Positions 9,363 to 17,835 of a DNA stretch of 64,000 nucleotides are shown piece by piece; positions within the stretch are counted from its first letter, which is position 1, and the number at the start of each line of letters is the position of its first letter. The stretch is taken from contig NZ_CP137157.1 in assembly GCF_040581405.1 (NCBI RefSeq), positions 1,368,001 to 1,432,000 of the forward strand, in the 5' to 3' direction. A program made the position numbers and the translations under genes. The notes beneath the pieces were generated by a model that ran no database searches, was not told where the DNA came from, and worked only from the letters and a program-made list of their open reading frames with translations. This DNA comes from Komagataeibacter sucrofermentans DSM 15973. GTDB lineage: Bacteria; Pseudomonadota; Alphaproteobacteria; Acetobacterales; Acetobacteraceae.

Positions 9363-9980
9363 CTATGCGATGTCCTGATCTTGTTGACTGACAGTAAAAC
9401 GTCCCTGAAAAGCCAGCTGGTGTAATGCCCGCCGTCCTGATGGCTGTTCGCGCTCCTGTAATGAATCGGGGAGGGTTTTTGTCTCTCCCTGCCGACCGAT
9501 GATGATAGCGGCATTGAGCGCGTAATCATCGGGTAACTCAAGCCCCGCACGTGCCAGATCCTGATCAAACCCACTGACGGGATGCGTGGCCCAACCTGCC
9601 TTGCTGGCCTGAAGCTGGATCAGCACCGAGGCTGCCCCCGCATCGAATGCATGGGTTGGCGCGGGCACGGGCTCGGCCTTTCCGCCCCCCATGACGGTGT
9701 GCGATGCGATATAGACCAGGGCGGATGCATGTTGCGCCCAGCCATGGTTGAACGGGATCAGCCATGACAGGAACCGCTCCCATTCCGGCGTATCGCGCCG
9801 GGCATAGATAAAACGCCAGGGCTGCGAATTATAGGCCGACGGTGCCCAGCGCCCGGCATCGAGAAAGGCCAGAAGCTCCGCCTCGGCAATCGGGGCAGGC
9901 GTAAAGGCGCGGGGCGACCAGCGGTCAAGGATCAGGCGCTCGACCGGGGTATCGGACAGGCGTTCGGGGGCTTGGGTCAT
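9363..9980 (-). CDS. Nitroreductase family FMN oxidoreductase (205 aa)
   Basis: An FMN-dependent NAD(P)H oxidoreductase. The start gives MTQAPERLSDTPVERL, with AGGACTT upstream. Family signatures include ILDRWSPRAF (the RRS/RWSPR flavin-phosphate region) near residue 20, then AGRWAPSAYNSQPWRFIYA, and AASVLIQLQASKAGWATHP in the second half. It is the last gene of the leftward operon that starts with the SsuD-like monooxygenase, 51 bp after the D-lactate-type dehydrogenase. It may supply reduced flavin or reduce an intermediate. The physiological substrate is unknown. Confidence 0.85.
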   Translation of the reverse strand: MTQAPERLSDTPVERLILDRWSPRAFTPAPIAEAELLAFLDAGRWAPSAYNSQPWRFIYARRDTPEWERFLSWLIPFNHGWAQHASALVYIASHTVMGGGKAEPVPAPTHAFDAGAASVLIQLQASKAGWATHPVSGFDQDLARAGLELPDDYALNAAIIIGRQGETKTLPDSLQEREQPSGRRALHQLAFQGRFTVSQQDQDIA

Positions 9981-10031
9981 GGAAGTCCTGTTTTCAATGC
10001 CGTGGAAATACGCGTTCGGGGCCAATGCCCC

Positions 10032-11453
10032 TTAACCCTGATAGAGCGGCCCCGGCGGCAGCAGCTTGCCGGGGTTGAGGATGTTGAGCGGGTCCATGGC
10101 GTGCTTGAGCGCGCGCATGACCGCGAGCGTGCCCGCGCCGTGCTCGGTCTCGAGAAATTCCAGCTTGCCCATGCCCACGCCGTGCTCGCCGCTGCATGAG
10201 CCACCAAGGGCCAGCGCCCGGTGCACGATCCTGCGGTCAAGCTCCAGCGCCCGGGCATGACCCGCGGGCGTATCATCGGTGATGATGAGGGAGTGGAAAT
10301 TGCCATCGCCCACATGCCCCAGCAGCGGCACGCGCAGGCCGGAAGCTGCAATATCCTCCCGCACGCCCGCGATCAGTTCGCCCAGCTTCGAGATCGGCAC
10401 GATGCAGTCGGTTGAAATGACGCGCGCGGTCGGCTCGATGGCCTTGGCGGCCCAGAAGGCATCGTGCCGGGCCTTCCACAGCCGGGTGCGTTCCTCCGCC
10501 GTATCGGCCCAGGCAAAGGCCAGCCCGTTATTGGACAGGGCAATGGCCTCGACCGCCGCCACCTGCTCCTGCACGCTTGCAGGCGCGCCGCCAAACTCGA
10601 AGAACAGCGTGGTGAGATCCTGATAGCCGTCCAGCTTCGAATACCGGATCGAGGCCGCCATCTGCACGTCATCGAGCAGTTCCACCCGGCTGATGGGAAT
10701 GCCGCACTGGATGATCTCGATCGCGGTCCGCACGGCGTCATTGAGGTCGGCAAACTGGCATACGGCGGCGGAAAGCGCCTCAGGGCGGCCATGCAGGCGC
10801 AGTTGCACCTCGGTGATGATGCCCAGCGTGCCTTCCGAGCCGATGAACAGCGATGTCAGGTCATAGCCGGTGGACGACTTGCGCACCCGCCCCCCGGTGC
10901 GGATCACCTCGCCCGTGGCCAGCACCACGGTCAGGCCCAGCACGTTCTCCTTCATGGTGCCATAGCGCACGGCGGCCGTGCCCGAGGCGCGCGTGGCGCA
11001 CATGCCGCCCAGCGTGGCCTCGCCACCCGGATCAACCGGAAAGAACAGCCCCGTATCACGGATCTGCGCATTGAGCGCCTGCCGCGTCAGCCCGGCCTGC
11101 ACGCGGCAGTCCAGGTCCTCGGGGTTCATCCCGACAATGGCGGTCATCTCGGACAGGTCGAGGCTGATGGCCTGTTCGGCCGGCGTGACATGCCCCTCGA
11201 CCGACGTGCCGGCGCCAAAGGCCACCAGCGGCACCGCATGGGCGTGGCAGGCACGCAGCACGGTGGCCACATCTTCCGTTTTACGGGCAAAGACCACGGC
11301 GGCGGGCAGGCAGGCGGTTTCCATGGCCTCGCCATGGCTGTGGGCCTCGAGCACCGAGGGCGATGTGCTGACCTGCCCGGCCAGCCCGCCTGCGCGGATG
11401 GCGCTCAGGGCGGCCTGAAGGCGGGCTGCAGCAGGCACGGAGATAATGTTCAT
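10032..11453 (-). CDS. FAD-linked D-2-hydroxyacid (D-lactate/glycolate-type) dehydrogenase
   Basis: A 473-residue flavoprotein of the D-lactate dehydrogenase/GlcD family that oxidises a D-2-hydroxyacid to the 2-oxoacid and passes electrons to a quinone or cytochrome. The PCMH-type FAD-binding domain spans about residues 45-225 (VPLVAFGAGTSVEGH; PVDPGGEATLGGM; SSTGYDLTSLFIGSEGTLGI). The C-terminal FAD-oxidase cap contains HVGDGNFHS, GSCSGEHGVGMGK and DPLNILNPGKLLP. The frame is open 37 codons farther upstream; I chose MNIISVPAA because homologous sequence begins there, although its ribosome site is weak. The sulfur-operon context suggests a sulfur-containing hydroxyacid substrate, which is inference. 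Confidence 0.88.
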   Translation of the reverse strand: MNIISVPAAARLQAALSAIRAGGLAGQVSTSPSVLEAHSHGEAMETACLPAAVVFARKTEDVATVLRACHAHAVPLVAFGAGTSVEGHVTPAEQAISLDLSEMTAIVGMNPEDLDCRVQAGLTRQALNAQIRDTGLFFPVDPGGEATLGGMCATRASGTAAVRYGTMKENVLGLTVVLATGEVIRTGGRVRKSSTGYDLTSLFIGSEGTLGIITEVQLRLHGRPEALSAAVCQFADLNDAVRTAIEIIQCGIPISRVELLDDVQMAASIRYSKLDGYQDLTTLFFEFGGAPASVQEQVAAVEAIALSNNGLAFAWADTAEERTRLWKARHDAFWAAKAIEPTARVISTDCIVPISKLGELIAGVREDIAASGLRVPLLGHVGDGNFHSLIITDDTPAGHARALELDRRIVHRALALGGSCSGEHGVGMGKLEFLETEHGAGTLAVMRALKHAMDPLNILNPGKLLPPGPLYQG

Positions 11454-11569
11454 CAAAAGAAGATCCCGGTCGCGGCCCGGAAGGCCAGTTACGATCATGC
11501 TGCGAGATGGCAGGGCGCGGGAAAAGTCATGTTCTTTTCCCGGTCCTGGCAAATGGCGTTGCAATCAGG

Positions 11570-13183
11570 TTATGGGCCATCTTCCAGCACGCTGAAGCCA
11601 TGTGTCCCGTCACGTTCCAGCTGGGCTACAAGTCCGAATTCCCAGTCCAGATAGGCCTGCATTGCGGCGGTGGCATTATCGGTGCCTTCATAAGGGCGCT
11701 TGTAGACATCGTCAGCCCGCGACAGGGCACGGCTTTCATCCAGCCCGGTTTCAAGCGGCAGGCCCGCGTTGCGCCATGACAGGGTGCCTCCCGCCAGTAC
11801 GCGTACGTGCAACCCCTGTTTGCGGAGTTCCGGCGCGGCAATGCGCGCGCCCAGCCCATCGGGAGAAGTCAGGACGATCTTGGCATTCTTCTCCCATGTC
11901 TGTGCAGGCAGATCGCTACGAATGGCGAAGACCGCGCCGGGCACATGACCGCGGCGGAACGTGGGGCTGGATGCGAGGTCAATCACAACCGGGGCATGCG
12001 GTGTGTCCAGTTCGGCCGCCAGTTCCCGCGCACCCACCGTTTCCACCTCCGGCAGTGGCGCCACCAGCGTGGCGGGTTCAGGCCCGCTGGCGCGCGGCAG
12101 CCCTGCCCAGTCATGCAGGACATAGACTTCCTGCCAGCCCAGCTGACGGAGCCAGTGGCCTGTCATGCGCGCGCGCACGCCGTCATCATCGGTCAGCACG
12201 ATGGTGCCATGGCGCACGCCCACCCATTCATCCGTGGCCTGTACCAGTTGCCCACCGGGCGCAGAACGGAAGCCCTTGAGGTGTTCCGTCACGTATTCCT
12301 CAGGTGAGCGGACATCAAGCCGATAAAGGGTGCGTCCTTCCCGTGCTTCCAGCTGGTCCAGTTCCGTGCGCCCGATTTCCCGCACACCCGTGCGGCGGGC
12401 AAGGGAGCGGGCTGTCTCGCGCGCCTTTGCCACATTATGGGCTGATGGGTCTCCCGCCTTCCGGGTCGCATCATGATCGAGTTGCAGGCCGGCCAGTGTC
12501 CAGCCGATCGTGCCGTTACGCAGCGCAAGGACCGGGTTGGGAATACCGGCATTGACCAGGGACTGCGTGCCGATGATCGAACGCGTGCGCCCGGCGCAGT
12601 TCACGACCACCGTTGTATCGGGCGATGGCGCGATATCGCGCACACGCAGCGCCAGTTCTCCCCCGGGCACGGAGCGGGCGGTCGGAATGGACATGGTATT
12701 GTATTCGCCAAACCGTCTGGCATCGAGGATGACAATATCCTCCCCCTGCTCCAGCCGCTCATGCAGGTCGCGCGCCGCGATCGAGGGTGTGCTGCGCACG
12801 TGTTCCACCAGTTCCCCGAATGCCTTGGAAGGGACGTTGACATCGATGAACAGCTCCCCCCCGGCCTCCCGCCAGCCATCCAGGCCGCCTTCGAGCACAC
12901 TGACATCGGTATAACCCAGCGCCGCCAGAACAGGCAGCGCACGGGCCACGCGCCCTTCCCCATTGTCATACAGCACAATGGGGGCATCGCGGCGGGGGAT
13001 CAGCCCCCCGATCCGCTCCTCGATGCGGCCGAGGGGCAGATTGACGGCAAACAGGGGGTGTGCCGAGGCAAACGGACCTTCCTCACGCAGGTCGAGCAGG
13101 GCGATTTCATGCCCTTCGCGCAGGCGATCGCGCACGAAACTGACGGAAGCAACGCGGGAAGCCGCAGGAATCTGGATATTCAT
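11570..13183 (-). CDS. Four-domain rhodanese-like sulfurtransferase (537 aa)
   Basis: Four consecutive rhodanese-like domains can be followed, at about residues 10-120, 140-255, 290-385 and 400-525. Only the second has a Cys active-site loop (NCAGRTRS). The equivalent loops in the others read YDNGEGR, TDDDGVR and TSPDGLG and lack Cys, so one domain is probably catalytic and three structural or ligand-binding. The reaction expected is sulfane-sulfur transfer. The ATG overlaps the stop of the upstream dioxygenase gene as ATGA, indicating translational coupling. Proteins pairing a multidomain rhodanese with a cysteine-dioxygenase-like cupin fit oxidation or release of sulfur from organic thiols. 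Confidence 0.85.
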   Translation of the reverse strand: MNIQIPAASRVASVSFVRDRLREGHEIALLDLREEGPFASAHPLFAVNLPLGRIEERIGGLIPRRDAPIVLYDNGEGRVARALPVLAALGYTDVSVLEGGLDGWREAGGELFIDVNVPSKAFGELVEHVRSTPSIAARDLHERLEQGEDIVILDARRFGEYNTMSIPTARSVPGGELALRVRDIAPSPDTTVVVNCAGRTRSIIGTQSLVNAGIPNPVLALRNGTIGWTLAGLQLDHDATRKAGDPSAHNVAKARETARSLARRTGVREIGRTELDQLEAREGRTLYRLDVRSPEEYVTEHLKGFRSAPGGQLVQATDEWVGVRHGTIVLTDDDGVRARMTGHWLRQLGWQEVYVLHDWAGLPRASGPEPATLVAPLPEVETVGARELAAELDTPHAPVVIDLASSPTFRRGHVPGAVFAIRSDLPAQTWEKNAKIVLTSPDGLGARIAAPELRKQGLHVRVLAGGTLSWRNAGLPLETGLDESRALSRADDVYKRPYEGTDNATAAMQAYLDWEFGLVAQLERDGTHGFSVLEDGP

Positions 13184-13779
13184 GCTGCCTCCGCACGGCG
13201 GGAGCGATCCCACAGGTTGGGCACTTCTTCGCTGGAATAGCCCGAGATGAAGGTTTTCTCCGCCCCCGTGGCCACATCATAAGTAGCGCGGGCAACGCCA
13301 CCGATATTATCGCCATAGACATGGATGGAAATGGAGGTCCGATCCGGCAGGGCGTTGGCCACGAGATGGTAGTCATTCACGCCCGGCGTAAGGGAGGCCA
13401 CCTGCCCCGGCTCAAGAAACGTGGTCTCTATGGCGCGGAACGTGCCATCAGGATCACGCGCGAACTGGGTCTCGCTCTCCCGCCCCCGCAACATGCCGAT
13501 CAACCCCCATACACGATGATCGTGCAATGGCGTTTTCTGCCCTGCTCCCCAAACAAAACTGACAACCGAAAAACGCTCCAGCGGGTCGCAGTGCAGCAGG
13601 TACTGGCTGTACCGCGCCGGGTTGGGGCGGGTAAAGGGTTCGGGCAGCCAGTTATCGTGCTGGACCAGCCTGCGCAGCAGATCGGCGCCTTGAGCCTGAA
13701 TGGCGGCCGGTGAGAGACCGCGATCATACAGCCTTGTAAAATCGGTTACAAAATCGCGTAGCGGTGAAATGGTGCTCAT
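13180..13779 (-). CDS. Cysteine dioxygenase-family thiol dioxygenase
   Basis: A 199-residue cupin of the cysteine dioxygenase family, expected to be a non-heme iron enzyme that adds O2 to a thiol to give a sulfinate. The iron ligands are seen in PLHDHRVWG (two His, about residues 84-86) and SISIHVYGDN (third His). The residue that would be the cross-linking Cys of mammalian cysteine dioxygenase is not a Cys (GLIGMLRG), as in bacterial 3-mercaptopropionate-type dioxygenases. The substrate could therefore be cysteine, 3-mercaptopropionate or another small thiol. The gene overlaps the rhodanese gene by four bases and follows the class II aldolase by five. Confidence 0.85.
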   Translation of the reverse strand: MSTISPLRDFVTDFTRLYDRGLSPAAIQAQGADLLRRLVQHDNWLPEPFTRPNPARYSQYLLHCDPLERFSVVSFVWGAGQKTPLHDHRVWGLIGMLRGRESETQFARDPDGTFRAIETTFLEPGQVASLTPGVNDYHLVANALPDRTSISIHVYGDNIGGVARATYDVATGAEKTFISGYSSEEVPNLWDRSRRAEAA

Positions 13780-13784
13780 GTCAT

Positions 13785-14585
13785 TCAGTCCAGTAAATCG
13801 GGTTCAAGGGCCACGATCCAGTCCCACAGGGGCTGGAAGCAGAAATACCCGCCCTGCTGGGTGCCCACCTGGCTTGCGGTCAGGCGTGCGATGTCGGGGG
13901 CAATGGGTTTGACCTTCCCGGCGGCTTCGGCAAGGAGCTGGGTGTGGGCGGCGTTGTCCATGGTCAGGAACCACCACGCCGCCGCTTCCACCGTCGGGCC
14001 AACGGTCAGCAGGCCGTGATTTTGCAGGATCAGCGCCTTGCGCGGGCCAAGGGCGTGGGCCAGACGCTCGCCTTCGCTGTCATCGAGCACAACGCCACTG
14101 AAAGGATCAAACAGCTCATGATCCTCATAGAACGCGCAGGAATCCTGCGTGATTGGCAGCAGCTTTTTACCCAGCGCGGAAAAAGCCTTGCCATAGGTGG
14201 AATGGGTGTGGGCCGCCGCAATAACGTCGGGCCGCGCCCGGTGCAGGGCGGAATGGATGGTAAAACCCGCCGTATTGATGGGCCGGTCCCCCTGCAGGAT
14301 CGTGCCGTCGTGATCCACCAGTTGCAGATCGGATACCCTGATCTGGGAGAAATGAACCGCCAGCGGGTTGATCCAGTACTGATCGGGAAACTCCGGATCG
14401 CGCGCGGTCACGTGCCCGGCCAGCCCCTGATCGAACCCATAGCGGGCAAACAGCCGGAATGTTGCGGCCAGCCGCTGCTTGCGGTGCAGGCGCTCGGCTT
14501 CAAACGATGCGGCTGCCGGGCGTGGTTGCAGCCTGCGTGCCCGTGCCTGCGCCTGATTGTGCCGGGAAGAGGGTAATACGTTCAT
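13785..14585 (-). CDS. Class II aldolase/adducin-family protein
   Basis: A 266-residue zinc-dependent aldolase/epimerase-fold protein. The zinc ligands are visible in AAHTHSTYG (two His) and LQNHGLLT (third His), in the usual order. The N-terminal 25 residues are basic and Arg/Gln-rich and lie outside the domain. Members of this family cleave or decarboxylate phosphorylated or non-phosphorylated hydroxy-carbonyl compounds. Here it sits between a thiol dioxygenase and a hydroxyacid dehydrogenase in one tight leftward operon. A C-C cleavage or decarboxylation step on an organosulfur-derived carbon chain is a reasonable but unproven role. Confidence 0.85.
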   Translation of the reverse strand: MNVLPSSRHNQAQARARRLQPRPAAASFEAERLHRKQRLAATFRLFARYGFDQGLAGHVTARDPEFPDQYWINPLAVHFSQIRVSDLQLVDHDGTILQGDRPINTAGFTIHSALHRARPDVIAAAHTHSTYGKAFSALGKKLLPITQDSCAFYEDHELFDPFSGVVLDDSEGERLAHALGPRKALILQNHGLLTVGPTVEAAAWWFLTMDNAAHTQLLAEAAGKVKPIAPDIARLTASQVGTQQGGYFCFQPLWDWIVALEPDLLD

Positions 14586-14610
14586 GAAGAAGGCTCCCTG
14601 TCAGGAAAGA

Positions 14611-15588
14611 TCAGTAACCACGGTCCGCATCCACCACATCAAGGAGCGGACGATCGCTAAGGAAACGGTTCAGATTGTCCGCGATGCGGCGGGCGAGGTT
14701 CTGGCTCACGGCAGGCCCTGTCCATGACAGGTGCGGCGTCAGCCGTATGGCGGGATGGCTGTAAAACGGGTGCCCGCGGGGCAATGGCTCAGGCGTGGTG
14801 ACATCAAGGGTGGCAAACCCGACCTGCCCGCGATCAAGCGCATCGAGCAGCGCGTCCTGATCGACCAGGCCACCCCGGGCGACGTTGATCAGGTGGAGGC
14901 CGGTCCTGGCACGCGCCAGCAGGGCGGCGTTGACGCATAATGCCGTCTGGGCCGTCAGCGGCAGGGCGAGGACAAGGTGATCGGACTGCCCGGCCAGCGC
15001 CTCGAGTGTGGCAACGGGCTGCACATCCGTATCCGCATGGTCCCAGGCGCCACGCCGCCATGCCAGCACCCGCATGCCAAACGCCCGCGCACGCACTGCC
15101 ACCGCCCGCCCGATCGCCCCATACCCCGCCAGCCCCAGCGTCTGGCCTGCCAGACTGGCCAGCGGCGGCATGGCCTTGGCCTCCAGCCACCCCTCCGGCC
15201 CATCCGGCGCAATCGCATCAAGCCGTTTGGCGCGCAGCAGAATGGCCGCAAGCACGTATTCGGCAATGGGGATGGCCGCATCACCACGACCACATGTTAC
15301 CGTGCGCCCGCGCAGCAGCCATTGCGGAAACCCGTCCACGCCAGCGGAAGCAAGCTGTACCCATCGCGGGCCGTGCCGTTGCCATGCCTCTGGCGGATGA
15401 CGGGGCGCGTTGCGCCATGCTGGCGTGGGTGCGGTCAGCAGAATATCCGCATGCCCGACATCCCACGGCGCCGCGCATTCACGCTCAGCCGCCACGACTT
15501 CTATCCTCTCCGCGAACTCAGCCAGCGCTGGCGCCAGAAACGCGCCAATCTGGTTGACCACGACCGGAGCCCGGGCGATTACGGCCAT
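14611..15588 (-). CDS. NAD-dependent D-2-hydroxyacid dehydrogenase family protein
   Basis: A 325-residue dehydrogenase interconverting a 2-hydroxyacid and 2-oxoacid with NAD(P). The Rossmann dinucleotide motif GYGAIGRAVAVRARAFGMRV (written GxGxxG) lies near residue 155. The catalytic Arg is in NVARGGLVDQDAL, the Glu in TTPEPLPRGHP and the His in LTPHLSWTG. The gene is in the sulfur operon between the monooxygenase and the aldolase with short gaps. It is one of three unrelated hydroxyacid oxidoreductases in the island, with those at 10032 and 25909. Confidence 0.87.
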   Translation of the reverse strand: MAVIARAPVVVNQIGAFLAPALAEFAERIEVVAAERECAAPWDVGHADILLTAPTPAWRNAPRHPPEAWQRHGPRWVQLASAGVDGFPQWLLRGRTVTCGRGDAAIPIAEYVLAAILLRAKRLDAIAPDGPEGWLEAKAMPPLASLAGQTLGLAGYGAIGRAVAVRARAFGMRVLAWRRGAWDHADTDVQPVATLEALAGQSDHLVLALPLTAQTALCVNAALLARARTGLHLINVARGGLVDQDALLDALDRGQVGFATLDVTTPEPLPRGHPFYSHPAIRLTPHLSWTGPAVSQNLARRIADNLNRFLSDRPLLDVVDADRGY

Positions 15589-15599
15589 CCCCCTGCTCC

Positions 15600-16691
15600 T
15601 CAGGCTGCCGCAGTCCGGCCTTGCCCATCCTCGGCCGCAATCAGGGCGCGGACGCGCGGGATCAGGTCGCGCCCGTATTCATAGGCATCCTCCAGCGGAT
15701 CAAAGCCGCGGATCAGGAAGGTGCTGATCCCGATACGGTAGTAATCCAGCAGCGCCTCCGCCACCTGATCGGGCGTGCCAACCAGCGACGTCGAGTTTCC
15801 GCGCGCGCCGGTCAGGGCGGCGATGCCGGTCCATAAGCGCTTGTCGAGGCGTGACCCCTGTTCAGCGGCAGCCAGCAGGCGGCGCGAGCCTTCGTTCGGG
15901 ATATCGGCGGCACGGGCATAGCCGGTTTCAGCCTGCAGGGCGCGGGCGGTTTCAAGGATCCGGTCGGCCTTGGCCCAGGCGGCCTCTTCCGTATCCGCCA
16001 GGATCGGGCGCAGGGAGAGCGAAAAGCGCGGGGAGCGTCCATGCCTTGCGGCGGCGGCCCGTACGCGCGCCACGGTTTCACTCACCTGTTCATAGGTTTC
16101 GCCCCACAGGGCATAGACATCGGCATGCTTGCCCGCCACCACGATCGCCTCATCAGAAGAGCCGCCGAAATAAACGGGAATGCCACTTTCACGGTAGGGA
16201 CGAACCAGCGAGCTGGCCCCGCGCACATTGTAGAAATCCCCCGTATAGTCAAAGGGGACGCGACTGCCCCACTCCGAGCGGACGATATCCAGATATTCGC
16301 TGGTGCGGGCATAGCGGCGGGCCTTGGTCGTATGATCGCCATCGGCCTGCAGTTCGACATCACTGCCGCCGGTGATGATATGCACCGCAACGCGCCCCCG
16401 GCTCAGATTATCAAGCGTTGCCAGTTGTCGTGCCGCGATGGTGGGGGCGTTGAAGCCGGGCCGGTGCGCGATCAAAACCCCGAGATCGCGCGTAACCGAA
16501 GTGACATGCTGCGCCAGAAGAATACTTTCGGGCGAGTTGGAATGAAACGCGATCAACGTACGGTCAAAACCGGCGTTTTCATGGATCTTGGCCGAAGCCT
16601 CGATGTGGTTGAGATCAACAGCCGCTCCCTGCGGAGGAATGGTTTCCGACTGATTGCGACTGCCGATAAAGCCGATAAATTCCACAGGCAT
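15600..16691 (-). CDS. SsuD-like FMNH2-dependent alkanesulfonate monooxygenase (LLM family)
   Basis: A bacterial-luciferase-like monooxygenase of about 363 residues that uses reduced FMN and O2 to release sulfite from a sulfonate. The protein begins MPVEFIGFIGSRNQSE and shows AGFDRTLIAFHSNSPES, HRPGFNAPTIAARQLATLD, GRVAVHIITGGSD and VYFGGSSDEA, all typical of SsuD/MsuD/SfnG relatives. An alternative ATG lies five codons upstream; I prefer 16691 because GGGGA precedes it and homologues start there. It is first in the leftward operon and divergent from the LysR gene. FMNH2 probably comes from the flavin reductase at 18524. The exact sulfonate is unknown. Confidence 0.88.
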   Translation of the reverse strand: MPVEFIGFIGSRNQSETIPPQGAAVDLNHIEASAKIHENAGFDRTLIAFHSNSPESILLAQHVTSVTRDLGVLIAHRPGFNAPTIAARQLATLDNLSRGRVAVHIITGGSDVELQADGDHTTKARRYARTSEYLDIVRSEWGSRVPFDYTGDFYNVRGASSLVRPYRESGIPVYFGGSSDEAIVVAGKHADVYALWGETYEQVSETVARVRAAAARHGRSPRFSLSLRPILADTEEAAWAKADRILETARALQAETGYARAADIPNEGSRRLLAAAEQGSRLDKRLWTGIAALTGARGNSTSLVGTPDQVAEALLDYYRIGISTFLIRGFDPLEDAYEYGRDLIPRVRALIAAEDGQGRTAAA

Positions 16692-16772
16692 TGCTGCTAT
16701 CCCCATATTGCACGATGATGATTCGTCGTTTAGATAAATCTATCACTAGAATAATGTTAATTGGCAATTTAA

Positions 16773-16792
16773 AAACCGTTATATACCGGTTT
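16773..16792. promoter_or_regulatory. Candidate LysR-family operator
   Basis: An inverted repeat AAACCG, eight-base AT spacer, CGGTTT lies in the 151-bp gap between the SsuD-like operon and the divergent LysR gene, 50 bp before the regulator start. LysR proteins typically bind such interrupted dyads between divergent promoters. Binding is inferred. Confidence 0.5.
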
Positions 16793-16842
16793 AATGTCGT
16801 TAATATGAGATGCTCTTTCCTGCCTTATGGAGATAAGTCATC

Positions 16843-17736
16843 GTGTCACATCCCCCTCCCCCCCGCGCGCCACAGCGGATGGCGCGCAATGTGCAGACTG
16901 AACTGCTGCGTTCGTTTGTTGCCATTGTGGAGGCGGGCTCCATGGCGCAGGCGACGGAAACAATCTTCCTGACCCAATCCGCACTGAGCCTGCAGATGAA
17001 GCGACTTGAAGACATGCTGCAGCAGAAGTTGTTCCGGCGTGACGGGCGCAGGCTGCTGCTGACCGCAACGGGCGAGGAACTGGTCACCTATGCCCGCCAG
17101 TTGCTGGCGCTGAATGACCGGATCATGCAGAATCTGGGCCAGCAGTCCGACCCCGAGCCGATTACGGTCGGCATGGTCCAGGATTTTGCGGATACCATCC
17201 TGCCTGACGTTCTGGGTCGTTTCCGGCTGGAGCATCCGCGCGCGCGGTTGATCGTGCGCGTGGGGGGCTCAATGGAACTGCTTGAAATGTTTGACCGTTC
17301 TCGCCTTGATCTGGTGCTCTGCCTTGGCCAGCATGGCGACCGGGCCGGTGCATCATGGGATGTCGTGGGGCATGACCAGATGGTCTGGCTAGGCGATCCC
17401 GCCAATATCGAACGCGAGGAACTGCCCCTCGTGCTGCTCGAGCCCCCCTGCCGTTTTCGTGATGCAGCCCTGCGCACCCTGACGGAAGCGCGGCGGGATT
17501 ATCGTATCGTCATGGAGACACCCAACCTGCCCGCCTTGCGCGCAGGCGTGCGCGGTGGGATCGGAATCAGTTGCCGCACGCGCCGGTTCGCCGCCGCCGA
17601 AGGCCTGCCGGTCATAACCGCCAGTTCCCTGCCCCCCGTACCTGATATCGAAACCATTCTGGTCCGGCGTGATGGGCTGATGGACAGTGCCCATGATTTT
17701 GGCGACCTGCTCGCCGATGCGGCGGGGAACCGATGA
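16843..17736 (+). CDS. LysR-family transcriptional regulator (297 aa)
   Basis: A LysR regulator with the winged helix-turn-helix at about residues 18-77 (LRSFVAIVEAGSMAQATE, then LTQSALSLQMKRLED) and a C-terminal effector-binding domain. The start is GTG, preceded by GGAG; the extreme N-terminus is proline-rich (SHPPPPRAP). It stands between the leftward sulfur-metabolism operon and the rightward uptake operon, the classical position for a CysB/Cbl/SsuR-like local activator. The effector is unknown. Confidence 0.9.
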   Translation: MSHPPPPRAPQRMARNVQTELLRSFVAIVEAGSMAQATETIFLTQSALSLQMKRLEDMLQQKLFRRDGRRLLLTATGEELVTYARQLLALNDRIMQNLGQQSDPEPITVGMVQDFADTILPDVLGRFRLEHPRARLIVRVGGSMELLEMFDRSRLDLVLCLGQHGDRAGASWDVVGHDQMVWLGDPANIEREELPLVLLEPPCRFRDAALRTLTEARRDYRIVMETPNLPALRAGVRGGIGISCRTRRFAAAEGLPVITASSLPPVPDIETILVRRDGLMDSAHDFGDLLADAAGNR

Positions 17737-17835
17737 ATAATCCTCACATGCAGGTTGAGGGAAACTCTTTTGTCGGTTGGGCGAGTGTTAATTCATAATA
17801 GCGACTTCTGATCGTGATTTCGCAGGAATCGAGAC

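Noticed and set aside
10464-11654. A 396-codon plus-strand open frame opposite the D-lactate-type dehydrogenase
   Set aside because: It is antisense to a gene with clear family motifs, and its translation is rich in Arg/His/Gly/Gln without any recognisable domain, typical of GC-rich shadow frames.
12473-13240. A 255-codon plus-strand frame opposite the rhodanese gene
   Set aside because: Antisense shadow with no domain; the rhodanese frame has four recognisable domains.
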